This document shows positions 38,789 through 47,303 of a DNA stretch of 64,000 bases, piece after piece. Position 1 is the stretch's first letter; every line of letters begins with the position of its first letter. The stretch comes from Paraburkholderia sp. PGU19 (GTDB taxonomy: Bacteria; Pseudomonadota; Gammaproteobacteria; Burkholderiales; Burkholderiaceae): positions 682,001-746,000 of the forward strand of contig NZ_AP023179.1 in NCBI RefSeq assembly GCF_013426915.1. The letters are read 5' to 3'. Both the position numbers and the translations under genes were made by a program. The notes beneath the pieces are model-generated. The model made no database searches, was not told the origin of the DNA, and worked only from the letters and a program-made list of their open reading frames with translations.

Positions 38789-39720
38789 CTGATGTGCTGA
38801 CCGAAGACGCGCAGCCCGCGTCGCCTTTGCTGCTGACGAGCGGCGCGTCGATCGACGCCTTCTGCGACGCGCTGTGGCTCGAACATGGCCTCGCGCGCAA
38901 CACGCTCGACGCGTACCGGCGTGACTTGCGGCTGTTCTCCGAATGGCTCTCGAGCGCGCGCGACTCGTCGCTCGACACGGCGAGCGAAGCCGATCTGACG
39001 GCATACAGCGCCGCGCGCTCGGCCGACAAGTCGACCTCGGCGAACCGGCGTCTGTCGGTGTTTCGCCGCTATTACGCGTGGGCCGTGCGCGAGCATCGGG
39101 CATCGGCGGACCCGACATTGCGTATCCGCTCGGCCAAACAGCCGCCGCGTTTTCCGTCGACGCTGACGGAGGCGCAGGTCGAAGCGCTGCTCGGCGCGCC
39201 CGACGTGACGACACCATTGGGCCTGCGCGATCGCACGATGCTGGAGCTGATGTACGCAAGCGGCTTGCGCGTCAGCGAGCTGGTCACGCTGAAGACGGTG
39301 GAAGTGGGCCTGAACGAAGGTGTCGTGCGCGTGATGGGCAAGGGCTCGAAAGAACGACTGATTCCGTTCGGCGAAGAGGCGCATGGCTGGATCGAGCGCT
39401 ATCTGCGCGAGTCGCGCCCCGCGTTGCTCGGCCAGCGTGCCGCCGACGCGCTGTTCGTCACCGCGCGCGCCGAAGGCATGACGCGCCAGCAGTTCTGGAA
39501 CATCATCAAGCGCCACGCGATGACGGCGCACGTGCACGCGCCGCTGTCGCCGCATACGCTGCGTCACGCGTTCGCGACGCATCTGCTGAACCACGGCGCG
39601 GACCTGCGCGTCGTGCAACTGCTGCTCGGCCACACCGATATCTCGACGACGCAGATCTACACGCACGTCGCGCGCGAGCGGCTCAGGACGCTGCACGCCG
39701 CGCATCACCCACGCGGCTGA
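38785..39720 (+). CDS. xerD: Tyrosine recombinase XerD
   Basis: A 311-residue recombinase resolving chromosome dimers at dif with XerC. N-terminal SAM-like domain (LARNTLDAYRRDL) and C-terminal catalytic domain with Arg in ASGLRVSEL, Lys in GKGSKERLIPFG, HTLRHAFATHLL (His-x2-Arg), GHTDISTTQIYTHV (His and nucleophile Tyr). The ATG at 38785 overlaps the preceding stop; the frame open to 38638 is out-of-phase alkyltransferase sequence. Confidence 0.94.
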   Translation: MTDVLTEDAQPASPLLLTSGASIDAFCDALWLEHGLARNTLDAYRRDLRLFSEWLSSARDSSLDTASEADLTAYSAARSADKSTSANRRLSVFRRYYAWAVREHRASADPTLRIRSAKQPPRFPSTLTEAQVEALLGAPDVTTPLGLRDRTMLELMYASGLRVSELVTLKTVEVGLNEGVVRVMGKGSKERLIPFGEEAHGWIERYLRESRPALLGQRAADALFVTARAEGMTRQQFWNIIKRHAMTAHVHAPLSPHTLRHAFATHLLNHGADLRVVQLLLGHTDISTTQIYTHVARERLRTLHAAHHPRG

Positions 39721-39744
39721 GTTTCAGGCGCGTTCGTGCGCGGC

Positions 39745-41316
39745 TCAGATCAGGTCGCGCAAGCGGTGCTTGAGAATCTTGCCCGTCGATGCCGCCGGCA
39801 ATGCCGGGAGCACCTTGATGTCGGCGGGCCGCTTGTACGGCGCGAGGCGCGCTTCGCACCATGCGGCGAGATCGGCGGGCGTGACCTTGGCGCCGCCCGT
39901 CAGTTCGACGAACGCGACGACTTCCTCGTTACCCTCGACCGCCCGCCCGATCACCGCCGACTGCACGACATCGGGATGCGCATTCAGCACATGCTCGACC
40001 TCGGCCGGGTACACGTTGAAACCCGAGCGGATGATCAGTTCCTTGCTGCGTCCGGCGATATGCAGCGCGCCGTCCGCGTCCTGGCGCGCGAGATCGCCTG
40101 TCTTGAGCCAGCCGTCCACGGTGACGGCCGCCTGCGTCTGCTGCGGATTGCGGTAATAGCCGAGCATCACGTTCGGCCCGCGCACCCACAGTTCGCCGAC
40201 TTCGCCTTGCGCGACGTCGGCGCCGTCCAGTCCGACAAAGCGCACTTCGATGCCAGGAATTGCCTGGCCGACAGAACAGTCGGTGCGCGGCGCTTCGATC
40301 ATCGTTTGGGAAACGGTCGGACTGCTTTCCGTCATCCCGTAGCCGTTGTGCAGCGTGACGCCATACACGCTTTCGACGCGAGACTTCAGTGCGGCGTCGA
40401 GCGGCGAGCCGCCGGAGTAGGCAAAGCGCAGGCGCGGCGCGGACCACGGCAAGCCTTTCGCGTGCAGGTATTCGAGCAGCTTCGCGTGCATCGCTGGCAC
40501 GCCCTGGAAGATCGACACCCGTTCTTGGGCCAGCGCGTGGCGCACGGCGTCCGGCACGAAGCGCGGCGCGAGCCGGAGCGTGGCGCCCGCGTACAGGCTG
40601 CCGAGGCACACCGACGCCAGGCCGTACACGTGAGAGATAGGCAGTACCGCATAGACGACGTCGTCAGCATTGACGCGCCGCAACGTGCTCGACATCGCCG
40701 CGATGAACAGCAGATTGCGGTGCGACAGCATCACGCCTTTGGGTGAGCCCGTCGTTCCCGTCGTGTAGATCAGCGCGGCGCATTGGCGGTCGCTGGCGAT
40801 TTCGACGGGTTCCACTTGCGCTTTTTCGTCGAGCGCGTACGACCACCCGCCGATGTCCACCGCGATCCGGCGGGCAGGCTGCGCGCCGTGGCGCTCGGCG
40901 TGCTGCCGCGCATCGGGCGATGCATCGACGGCATATGCGACCAGACGCGGCTGCGCGTGCGCGCGGATCGCGTCGAGTTCCGCCGCCGACAGCCGCGCGT
41001 TCGACACCAGCGCCCATGCATCGAGCTTGGCGGTCGCGAACAGCAGCACGATCTGCACGACGCTGTTCTCGGCGACGATCATCACGCGGTCGCCGGCGCG
41101 CACGCCTTGTTCGGCGAGCAGGGCGGCGACGGCATCGACGGCTTCGGCGAGTTGGGCACGCGTCAGCAGGCGGTCGTCTTCGATCAGCGCGGCATGCTGC
41201 GGATCGCGCCCCGCAATGCGTTGCGGGATATCGGCGATGCGTTCGGGAAGCGCGGCCAGTAGCGTCGCAACATCGACATGCTGCGCGCCGGCCGGCGAGT
41301 GTTGGGCTGAATTCAA
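39745..41316 (-). CDS. AMP-dependent acyl-CoA synthetase/ligase
   Basis: A ~523-residue class I adenylate-forming enzyme. ATP loop YTTGTTGSPKGVMLSHRN, aromatic motif NGYGMTESSPTV, hinge TGDLARQDADG and GRSKELIIRSGFNVYPAEVE, and the catalytic Lys in STGKILKHRL. It likely activates a medium- or long-chain fatty acid or aromatic acid to its CoA thioester. I place the start at the TTG at 41316 because AAAGGAG lies six bases before it; the ATG at 41340 has no site and falls inside a partial 46-bp repeat. Confidence 0.88.
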   Translation of the reverse strand: MNSAQHSPAGAQHVDVATLLAALPERIADIPQRIAGRDPQHAALIEDDRLLTRAQLAEAVDAVAALLAEQGVRAGDRVMIVAENSVVQIVLLFATAKLDAWALVSNARLSAAELDAIRAHAQPRLVAYAVDASPDARQHAERHGAQPARRIAVDIGGWSYALDEKAQVEPVEIASDRQCAALIYTTGTTGSPKGVMLSHRNLLFIAAMSSTLRRVNADDVVYAVLPISHVYGLASVCLGSLYAGATLRLAPRFVPDAVRHALAQERVSIFQGVPAMHAKLLEYLHAKGLPWSAPRLRFAYSGGSPLDAALKSRVESVYGVTLHNGYGMTESSPTVSQTMIEAPRTDCSVGQAIPGIEVRFVGLDGADVAQGEVGELWVRGPNVMLGYYRNPQQTQAAVTVDGWLKTGDLARQDADGALHIAGRSKELIIRSGFNVYPAEVEHVLNAHPDVVQSAVIGRAVEGNEEVVAFVELTGGAKVTPADLAAWCEARLAPYKRPADIKVLPALPAASTGKILKHRLRDLI

Positions 41317-41329
41317 CGATGTCTCCTTT

Positions 41330-41363
41330 GTCGAGCGCATTAGCGCTTACTCCCGTCCCATGC
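41330..41363 (-). repeat. Partial copy of the 46-bp hairpin repeat
   Basis: Read on the - strand this starts GCATGGGAC, continues GAGTAAGCGCT and ends GCGCTCGAC. It matches the left half and the end of the unit at 4917-4960 with part of the right arm missing. It lies in the 5' leader of the acyl-CoA ligase gene, just upstream of its ribosome site, as the array at 4831-4956 does for the ABC ATPase. Confidence 0.7.
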
Positions 41364-41453
41364 AAAGCACGCGATCTCGACGCGAGTGGCTGTTGCATTC
41401 CATTGCGCCAGAACAGTTCCGAACGATCGTGCCATAGCCTTGGTGCCCGCACA

Positions 41454-41471
41454 ATTGGCCGTTCGGCCAAT
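41454..41471. promoter_or_regulatory. Perfect palindrome in the ligase/ybaK divergent region
   Basis: ATTGGCCG-TT-CGGCCAAT, 8-bp arms with a 2-bp centre, in the ~190-bp gap between divergent genes and just upstream of the likely ybaK -35 region. It is a candidate operator; the regulator is unknown. Confidence 0.5.
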
Positions 41472-41493
41472 GGTCGACGTGTCGCGCGGCCAT

Positions 41494-41499
41494 TACAAT
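41494..41499 (+). promoter_or_regulatory. -10 box adjoining the ybaK start codon
   Basis: TACAAT, six bases before the ATG at 41506, with a weak TGGTCG 17 bp upstream (41471-41476). The expected transcription start is the A of the ATG, so the message may be leaderless. Confidence 0.5.
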
Positions 41500-41505
41500 G
41501 CGCCG

Positions 41506-41997
41506 ATGAGCAAATCCAGACACGTTTCCGAGACCCCCGCGACGCAGTTGCTGCGCCGTCACAAGGTCGAGTTCGGCGAGCATCCGTACGACTACGTGGA
41601 CCACGGCGGCACTGCCGAATCGGCGCGGCAGTTGGGTGTCGACGAGCATCAGGTCGTCAAGACGCTGGTGATGGAAGACGAAAACGCAAAGCCGCTGATC
41701 GTGCTGATGCACGGCGACCGCACCGTGTCGACCAAGAACCTCGCGCGGCAGATCGGCGCAAAGCGTGTCGAGCCGTGCAAGCCGGAAGTGGCGAGCCGTC
41801 ATTCGGGTTACATGATCGGCGGCACGTCGCCGTTCGGCACAAAGAAGGCGATGCCCGTGTACGTCGAATCGACCATACTCGAACTCGACAGGATCTTCAT
41901 CAACGGCGGTCGGCGCGGCTTTCTGGTCAGCATCGCGCCTGCCGTGGTGACGTCGTTGCTGGCCGCGAAGCCGGTGCAATGCGCGATCGTCGAATGA
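41506..41997 (+). CDS. ybaK: Cys-tRNA(Pro)/Cys-tRNA(Cys) deacylase
   Basis: A 163-residue trans-editing protein that hydrolyses mischarged Cys-tRNA(Pro). YbaK family blocks: TPATQLLRRHKVEF-like N-terminus, HPYDYVDHGGTAESAR, VVKTLVMEDE, KNLARQIGAKRVE, GYMIGGTSPFGTKKAMPVYV and INGGRRGFLVSIAP. I chose the ATG at 41506, where conservation starts. Single gene, followed by plsY. Confidence 0.93.
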   Translation: MSKSRHVSETPATQLLRRHKVEFGEHPYDYVDHGGTAESARQLGVDEHQVVKTLVMEDENAKPLIVLMHGDRTVSTKNLARQIGAKRVEPCKPEVASRHSGYMIGGTSPFGTKKAMPVYVESTILELDRIFINGGRRGFLVSIAPAVVTSLLAAKPVQCAIVE

Positions 41998-42140
41998 CGC
42001 GCGCTGTCGTTGCATTGGCTTGTGGAAGCAACTGAAGGGTTCGGTAGAATGTGCGCCGTTGCGCCGGCGCGTCTTGCGCATGCGGCGCATGGAGACCGGC
42101 GTCGCCTGGTACGCTTTCCGACACTGATAAGAGTTTGAAC

Positions 42141-42782
42141 ATGGAAAACCTGATTGTCGCCGTGGTGGCCTATCTGATCGGCTCGGTGTCGTTTGCGGTG
42201 ATCGTCAGCGCCGCGATGGGACTCTCCGATCCGCGCTCGTACGGCTCGAAGAACCCCGGCGCGACCAACGTGCTGCGCAGCGGCAACAAGAAGGCCGCGA
42301 TTCTCACGCTGCTCGGCGATGCGTTCAAAGGCTGGCTCGCCGTGTGGCTCACGGGGCATTTCTCGGCGCACTTCGGACTCGACGACACGTCCGTCGCGAT
42401 TGCCGCAATCGCGGTGTTCGTCGGCCACCTGTATCCCGTCTTCTTCCGCTTCAAGGGCGGCAAGGGCGTTGCGACGGCAGCGGGCGTGCTGCTTGCAATC
42501 AATCCCATCCTCGGCATTGCGACGCTGGCGACCTGGCTGATCGTCGCGTTCTTCACGCGCTATTCGTCGCTGGCCGCGCTGTGCGCGGCGATCTTCGCGC
42601 CGTTGTTCGACGGCTTTCTGTTCGGCGCGAACGTGATCGCGGTGGCGATCGTCGCGATGAGCGCGCTGCTGATCTGGCGTCACCGCGCGAACATCGCGAA
42701 GCTGGTCGCCGGGCAGGAGAGCCGCATCGGCGACAAGAAGAAAGCGGAAGCGGCGGCGCGGGCGGCTTCGAACAAGCACTGA
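42141..42782 (+). CDS. plsY: Glycerol-3-phosphate acyltransferase PlsY
   Basis: A 213-residue inner-membrane enzyme using acyl-phosphate to acylate glycerol 3-phosphate, the first step of phospholipid synthesis. Five predicted helices. Motifs: [36 protein letters not shown] ~20-residue Lys/Ala-rich C-terminal tail. The start at 42141 is where homology begins; TAGAAT at 42045-42050 may be its -10. Confidence 0.94.
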   Translation: MENLIVAVVAYLIGSVSFAVIVSAAMGLSDPRSYGSKNPGATNVLRSGNKKAAILTLLGDAFKGWLAVWLTGHFSAHFGLDDTSVAIAAIAVFVGHLYPVFFRFKGGKGVATAAGVLLAINPILGIATLATWLIVAFFTRYSSLAALCAAIFAPLFDGFLFGANVIAVAIVAMSALLIWRHRANIAKLVAGQESRIGDKKKAEAAARAASNKH

Positions 42783-42796
42783 GCCCGCAGGGAGCG

Positions 42797-42824
42797 GGGC
42801 GGCGAAGCCGCTTTGCTGCCGCCC
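42797..42824. terminator. GC hairpin between convergent plsY and yajQ
   Basis: GGGCGGC/GCCGCCC stem with a 14-nt loop in the 86-bp gap between convergent genes. No T tract, so only a possible terminator. Confidence 0.4.
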
Positions 42825-42868
42825 GTCATCGTCAGCGCTGCTCGACGGGCAGCGCCTGAGCGCGAGGA

Positions 42869-43354
42869 TCAGTCGCGGAAGTTGTTGAAATCGAGCGGCG
42901 TATCGGTCACGTCCTTGCGCAGCATCGCGATCACGCTTTGCAGATCGTCGCGCTTGGTGCCCGTCACGCGCACCGCGTCGCCCTGAATGCTCGCCTGAAC
43001 CTTGATCTTGCTGTCCTTCACGAGCTTGACGATCTTTTTCGCGAGATCGCCGGACACCCCCTTCTTCACGGTGACGACCTGCTTGACCTTGTCGCCGCCG
43101 ATCTTCTCGATCTTGCCGTACTCGAGGAAGCGCACGTCCACGTTGCGCTTGGCCATTTTCGACACCAGCACGTCCTTCACCTGGCCGAGCTTGAACTCGT
43201 CGTCGGCGAACGCGGTCAGTTCGCGTTCCTTCTGCTCGACGCGGGCGTCCGAGCCCTTGAAGTCGAAGCGCGTCGAGATTTCCTTGTTGGATTGCTCGAT
43301 GGCGTTCTTCACCTCGATCATGTTGGCTTCGCAGACGACGTCAAACGATGGCAT
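42869..43354 (-). CDS. YajQ family cyclic di-GMP-binding protein
   Basis: A 161-residue protein made of two ferredoxin-like halves: [20 protein letters not shown] at the start, [16 protein letters not shown], and [20 protein letters not shown] in the second half. Members in Xanthomonas and Pseudomonas bind cyclic di-GMP and affect transcription through a LysR partner; that role is inferred here. ATG at 43354, divergent from murB. Confidence 0.94.
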   Translation of the reverse strand: MPSFDVVCEANMIEVKNAIEQSNKEISTRFDFKGSDARVEQKERELTAFADDEFKLGQVKDVLVSKMAKRNVDVRFLEYGKIEKIGGDKVKQVVTVKKGVSGDLAKKIVKLVKDSKIKVQASIQGDAVRVTGTKRDDLQSVIAMLRKDVTDTPLDFNNFRD

Positions 43355-43413
43355 TGCTTTCTCCCATTTGTTTCAAAGCGCGCGGCGCGCAAGGCTGCGC
43401 GCGATGCACTCGC

Positions 43414-43419
43414 TATAAT
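43414..43419 (+). promoter_or_regulatory. Likely -10 box of the murB promoter
   Basis: Perfect TATAAT within CGCTATAATCACGG, ~105 bp before the murB ATG. No clear -35 hexamer is seen 16-18 bp upstream. Confidence 0.5.
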
Positions 43420-43522
43420 CACGGACCGGTGTCATTTTACCGACGCCTTCCCTATTTGCCCAAGGCTCGCGCGGGTCGTGTCCATGCCGCGCGGGTTTCG
43501 TGAGCGCTTGCCAGAACTTCTG

Positions 43523-44563
43523 ATGTCCCAGTCCGATCCCCTTTCGTTCATCGCCGACTTCCCGCTGAAGCCGCACAACACGTTCGGTTTCGACGTGCGC
43601 GCGCGGCTTGCATGCCATATCGAAAGCGAGGCGCAACTGTTTGCCGCCGTGCGCGATCCGCGCGCTGCGGGCTTGCGGAGGCTCGTGCTGGGCGGCGGCA
43701 GCAACGTCGTGTTGACGGGCGATTTCGACGGCCTCGTGCTGCTGGTCGGTTTGCGCGGCCGCAAGGTGATCCGCGAAGACGACGACGCATGGTACGTGGA
43801 AGCGGCCGCGGGTGAGAACTGGCACGAGTTCGTGTCGTGGACGCTCGCAGAGGGCATGCCCGGCCTCGAAAATCTCGCGCTGATTCCCGGCACGGTAGGC
43901 GCGGCGCCGATCCAGAACATCGGCGCGTACGGGCTGGAGATGTGCGAGCGCTTCGTGTCGCTGCGCGCCATCGAGCTGGCGACGGGTGAAACCATCGAAC
44001 TCGATGCCGGCGCTTGCCGCTTCGGCTATCGCGACAGCTTCTTCAAGCAGGAAGGGCGCGAACGCTTCGTGATCGTGTCGGTGATGTTCAGGCTGCCGAA
44101 GGCGTGGGTGCCGCGCGCAGGTTACGCGGACATCGCACGCGAGCTTGCCGCCGTCGGTCTCGGCGATTCGACGCCGTCACCTCAGGCGATCTTCGATGCC
44201 GTCGTCGCGGTGCGTCGCGCGAAGCTGCCCGATCCGCTCGCGCTCGGCAACGCGGGGAGCTTCTTCAAGAATCCCGTCGTGGAGGCGGCGCAGTTCGACG
44301 CGTTGCGCGCGAAGGAGCCGGAGGTTGTTTCGTATCGTCAGGCGGATGGGCGCGTGAAGCTCGCGGCTGGCTGGCTGATCGACCGGTGCGGCTGGAAAGG
44401 CCGCACGATGGGCGCGGCGGGCGTGCATGAGCGGCAGGCGCTCGTGCTCGTGAATCGCGGTGGCGCGAGCGGGGCAGAGGTGCTGGCGCTCGCGAAGGCC
44501 ATTCAGCAGGATGTCGCACAGCGGTTCGGCGTCGAGCTGGAGGCCGAGCCGGTTTGTCTGTGA
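43523..44563 (+). CDS. murB: UDP-N-acetylenolpyruvoylglucosamine reductase
   Basis: A 346-residue FAD enzyme making UDP-N-acetylmuramate for peptidoglycan. FAD block [18 protein letters not shown], then [28 protein letters not shown] (catalytic Arg), [12 protein letters not shown] (catalytic Ser), [12 protein letters not shown], and Glu near the C-terminus (ELEAEPVCL). E. coli-type length. I chose ATG 43523, where homology begins; ATG 43484 is in frame. Confidence 0.94.
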   Translation: MSQSDPLSFIADFPLKPHNTFGFDVRARLACHIESEAQLFAAVRDPRAAGLRRLVLGGGSNVVLTGDFDGLVLLVGLRGRKVIREDDDAWYVEAAAGENWHEFVSWTLAEGMPGLENLALIPGTVGAAPIQNIGAYGLEMCERFVSLRAIELATGETIELDAGACRFGYRDSFFKQEGRERFVIVSVMFRLPKAWVPRAGYADIARELAAVGLGDSTPSPQAIFDAVVAVRRAKLPDPLALGNAGSFFKNPVVEAAQFDALRAKEPEVVSYRQADGRVKLAAGWLIDRCGWKGRTMGAAGVHERQALVLVNRGGASGAEVLALAKAIQQDVAQRFGVELEAEPVCL

Positions 44564-44582
44564 ACGGTCTGCGCCGCGTCTG

Positions 44583-44620
44583 AAACGAAAATCGCCGGCT
44601 TCGAGCCGGCGATTTCGTTT
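44583..44620. terminator. Bidirectional terminator, murB / argF
   Basis: ATCGCCGGCT-TCG-AGCCGGCGAT with A-rich left and T-rich right flanks (AAACGAAA and TTCGTTT), between convergent genes. Confidence 0.9.
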
Positions 44621-44639
44621 GATCTGCTTGTCGGAATGC

Positions 44640-45569
44640 TCAGTGATTCAGCTTGCCGAGCAGCAGGAATTCCATCAGCGCCTTCTGCACGTGCAGACGG
44701 TTTTCCGCTTCGTCCCACACGACGCTCTGCGGCCCGTCGATCACCTCCGCGCTCACTTCCTCGCCGCGATGCGCGGGCAAACAGTGCATGAAGAGGGCGT
44801 CCTTGTTCGCGCGCGCCATCATGTCGGCATCGACGCACCAGTCCGCGAACGCCTTCTTGCGTGCCTCGTTTTCCGCTTCGAAGCCCATGCTGGTCCAGAC
44901 GTCGGTGGTGACGAGGTCGGCGCCCTTGCAGGCTTCGTTCGGATCGTCGAATTCTTCGTAGAACGGCGCGCTTTCGGCCGCGACCAGCGCGCGGTCGAGC
45001 TTGTAGCCCGGCGGCGTGGACAGGCGCAGCTTGAAGCCGAGAATCTGCGCGGCTTCGATCCACGTGTACAGCATGTTGTTCGCGTCGCCGACCCACGCGA
45101 CTGTCTTGCCGCGAATCGGCCCGCGGTGCTCGTAGAACGTGAAGATGTCGGCCAGCACCTGGCAGGGGTGATATTCGTTCGTCAGCCCGTTGATGACGGG
45201 CACGCGCGAATTTTCCGCAAAGCGCTGAATGATGTCCTGGCCGAACGTGCGGATCATGATGATGTCGACCATCCGCGAGATGACCTGTGCCGCGTCTTCG
45301 ATCGGCTCGCCGCGGCCGAGCTGCGTGTCGCGCGTGCTCATGAAGACGGCATGACCGCCCAACTGGAAGATGCCCGCTTCGAACGACAGGCGCGTACGCG
45401 TCGAGTTCTTCTCGAAGATCATCGCGAGCGTGCGGTCGTGCAGCGGATGATACGTCTCGTAGTTCTTGAACTTGCGCTTCAGGATGCGCGCGCGTTCGAG
45501 CACGTACTCGTAGTCATCCAGCGAGAAATCGTTGAACTGCAGATAGTGGCGGATTTTCTTGGCGTTCAT
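44640..45569 (-). CDS. argF: Ornithine carbamoyltransferase
   Basis: A 309-residue enzyme of arginine synthesis converting ornithine and carbamoyl phosphate to citrulline. Carbamoyl-phosphate loop STRTRLSFEAG, then EYHPCQVLAD (HPCQ motif), DVWTSMG and the ornithine-side HCLPAHRGEEV. Anabolic-length protein. ATG at 45569, divergent from DUF3579. Confidence 0.96.
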   Translation of the reverse strand: MNAKKIRHYLQFNDFSLDDYEYVLERARILKRKFKNYETYHPLHDRTLAMIFEKNSTRTRLSFEAGIFQLGGHAVFMSTRDTQLGRGEPIEDAAQVISRMVDIIMIRTFGQDIIQRFAENSRVPVINGLTNEYHPCQVLADIFTFYEHRGPIRGKTVAWVGDANNMLYTWIEAAQILGFKLRLSTPPGYKLDRALVAAESAPFYEEFDDPNEACKGADLVTTDVWTSMGFEAENEARKKAFADWCVDADMMARANKDALFMHCLPAHRGEEVSAEVIDGPQSVVWDEAENRLHVQKALMEFLLLGKLNH

Positions 45570-46034
45570 GAAACAAATACGGCGGATTCAGCCGGGCGAA
45601 ATTGCCGGATTGGGCCGCCGTTGTTTGTGGTAACTCGGTCCAGCATAAAGGATTTTGAATGTTTTGACGAGTCAGCCAGAAGGCGTGTCCCACTTATCGG
45701 AGGCTGCAAAGGACTGTTCCAGGGTGCCTGGGTGCGGTGCGGAAAAACCCTCGCTGCGCTATAATCTCGGAGTTTTCTCAAAGCCCGGCGGGCAGGCTCC
45801 ACGCTTGCAGGACACGGCTTTCGCGCACTCGCTGGCGTACCTCTGGTATGCGCCGCGCAGTGTGCCTTCATGGCTGCTGCCCAAGGTGCCCTCGCTGGCT
45901 TTCCGCGACAAACGAACAACAGGCTTGCTGCTGGTTCGCGTGATCGCGAAACGTATTCCGACAGCGTTTTCTGGCAACATCCTTCGCGGGCTCTTTACCG
46001 GCAGATCGCTGGGCAGTCACTCAGGGTTTCGTAC
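45570..46034. other. Divergent region argF / DUF3579
   Basis: About 465 bp. It contains TATAAT at 45760-45765 on the + strand, the best promoter signal here, leaving a ~265-nt leader before the DUF3579 gene. Open frames cross the region but none has convincing codon use or a ribosome site. Binding sites for an arginine repressor were not recognised. Confidence 0.5.
45760..45765 (+). promoter_or_regulatory. Possible -10 box upstream of the DUF3579 gene
   Basis: Perfect TATAAT in GCGCTATAATCTCGG. The -35 region is poor. It would give a long 5' leader for the downstream gene. Confidence 0.45.
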
Positions 46035-46364
46035 ATGGCCGACACACCCCCAACCGAATATTTCATTCAAGGCATCACGTCGAATGGGCGAAAGTTTCGT
46101 CCAAGCGACTGGTCGGAGCGGCTGGCAGGCGTGATGTCGTGTTACGGTCCGGGCGCGAAAGGGCCGAATGCCCGTCTCCAGTATTCTCATTACGTTCGCC
46201 CTACGCTGATCGGCGACGTGAAGGTCGTGATTCTGGATTCGCGGTTGCGGGACATCGAGCCGATGGCTTTCGACTTCGTGATGAACTTCGCGAAAGACAA
46301 CGATCTGCTCGTCACCGAGGCTTGCGAGCTTCCGCCGGAGCATGAAGCGCGTAAGGCGCCGTAG
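46035..46364 (+). CDS. DUF3579 domain-containing protein
   Basis: A 109-residue soluble protein. It has the family opening TEYFIQGITSNGRKFRPSDW, followed by ERLAGVMSCYGPG and LRDIEPMAFDFVMNFAKDN. The family is common next to argF and rpsT in beta-proteobacteria and has no settled function. The frame is open to 45870, but conservation begins at the ATG at 46035. A terminator follows. Confidence 0.88.
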   Translation: MADTPPTEYFIQGITSNGRKFRPSDWSERLAGVMSCYGPGAKGPNARLQYSHYVRPTLIGDVKVVILDSRLRDIEPMAFDFVMNFAKDNDLLVTEACELPPEHEARKAP

Positions 46365-46393
46365 TGTTTGAGCGTTGAGGCAGAGACAATGGA

Positions 46394-46415
46394 ACCCGCA
46401 TCGGCGGGTTTTTTT
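46394..46415 (+). terminator. Terminator of the DUF3579 gene
   Basis: ACCCGC-ATCG-GCGGGT followed by a run of T, 30 bp after the stop codon. Confidence 0.88.
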
Positions 46416-46450
46416 GTGTCCGCGCGCGCCTGAGGCTCCGCTCAGAAAAC

Positions 46451-46475
46451 AAAAAAGCCCGCAAAAGCGGGCTTT
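46451..46475 (-). terminator. Terminator of rpsT
   Basis: On the - strand: AAAGCCCGC-TTTT-GCGGGC followed by six T, ~60 bp after the rpsT stop. Confidence 0.88.
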
Positions 46476-46532
46476 CATGACGCAGCGGAAACAGGAAGCG
46501 GCTCGCGTGAGCGAGCCACCGGATTCGTTAAT

Positions 46533-46811
46533 TTACTGCGCTGCGGGCGCTTGCAGACCCTTGACGGCTGCAGCGAGGCGGCTCTTATGGCGAGCTGCCT
46601 TGTTCTTGTGAACAATTTTCTTGTCGGCAATGATGTCCAGCGTCTTTGCCGATGCCTTGAAGATTTCAGCGGCTTGCGCTGCGTCGCCGGCTTCGATTGC
46701 CTTGCGGACAGCCTTGACAGCCGTGCGGTACTTCGAGCGCAGCGCCGAGTTGTGCGAGTTTGCCTTGGCGGCTTGACGGGCGCGCTTGCGTGCTTGTGCG
46801 GAGTTAGCCAT
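46533..46811 (-). CDS. rpsT: 30S ribosomal protein S20
   Basis: A 92-residue basic protein with the S20 signature: [20 protein letters not shown], then [20 protein letters not shown] and [15 protein letters not shown]. It binds the 5' domain of 16S rRNA. Single-gene unit with its own terminator. Confidence 0.97.
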   Translation of the reverse strand: MANSAQARKRARQAAKANSHNSALRSKYRTAVKAVRKAIEAGDAAQAAEIFKASAKTLDIIADKKIVHKNKAARHKSRLAAAVKGLQAPAAQ

Positions 46812-47303
46812 GACGGTTCCTTATCCTGTTCCTGTTTCCAGTGCCCGCTTTCATACGAAGGCAGGCGCTGCTTTTAGATCGTACCCCTGAGAGCGATTGC
46901 TCAAGGGCGCAAAATAGACAAACGACTGAGAACTACTTCAAATGCCGCTCTTTCCGGCTCGGATTGCCCTGAATTTGAACAAGGCAGGCGAGGCAAAAGG
47001 CTGAGCGAGCTTCGAAACCGGCGATTATAGCAACAAAATCAGGCACGTGGCAACCGCGCGGCGTGCCGGCCTTCCAGGCGAGTTCGCGCGAGGCGGCGTG
47101 GAGGGCGTGCGTTTGCGTTAGCGCAGCGGCGCGAAGGCAAGGCATTGCGTACACGAGAGACCCGTCGGGCGAGACATTTCCCCACAAATTCGTCGTCAAA
47201 TCGAACGTCTTTGCTGCAAATCGGTCCCAAACGCTTCGAATTGCCACGAATCATGCCCCTGACATGCTGACCGCCCTGGACGCACCCGTATAATAAGCGC
47301 CCC
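46812..47303. other. Divergent region rpsT / murJ
   Basis: About 490 bp between divergent genes. It holds the murJ promoter at its right end and must hold the rpsT promoter at its left. The open frames inside (for example - strand 47247-46933) have Burkholderia-like composition but no recognisable domain or ribosome site; I do not call a gene. Confidence 0.5.
47267..47294 (+). promoter_or_regulatory. murJ promoter
   Basis: CTGACC (47267-47272), 16-bp spacer, TATAAT (47289-47294). The murJ ATG is at 47304, so the message would start about three bases before it or at it. Confidence 0.6.

Noticed and set aside
42938..43522. N-terminal extension of murB to 42938
   Set aside because: It runs antisense through yajQ; MurB homology begins at 43523.
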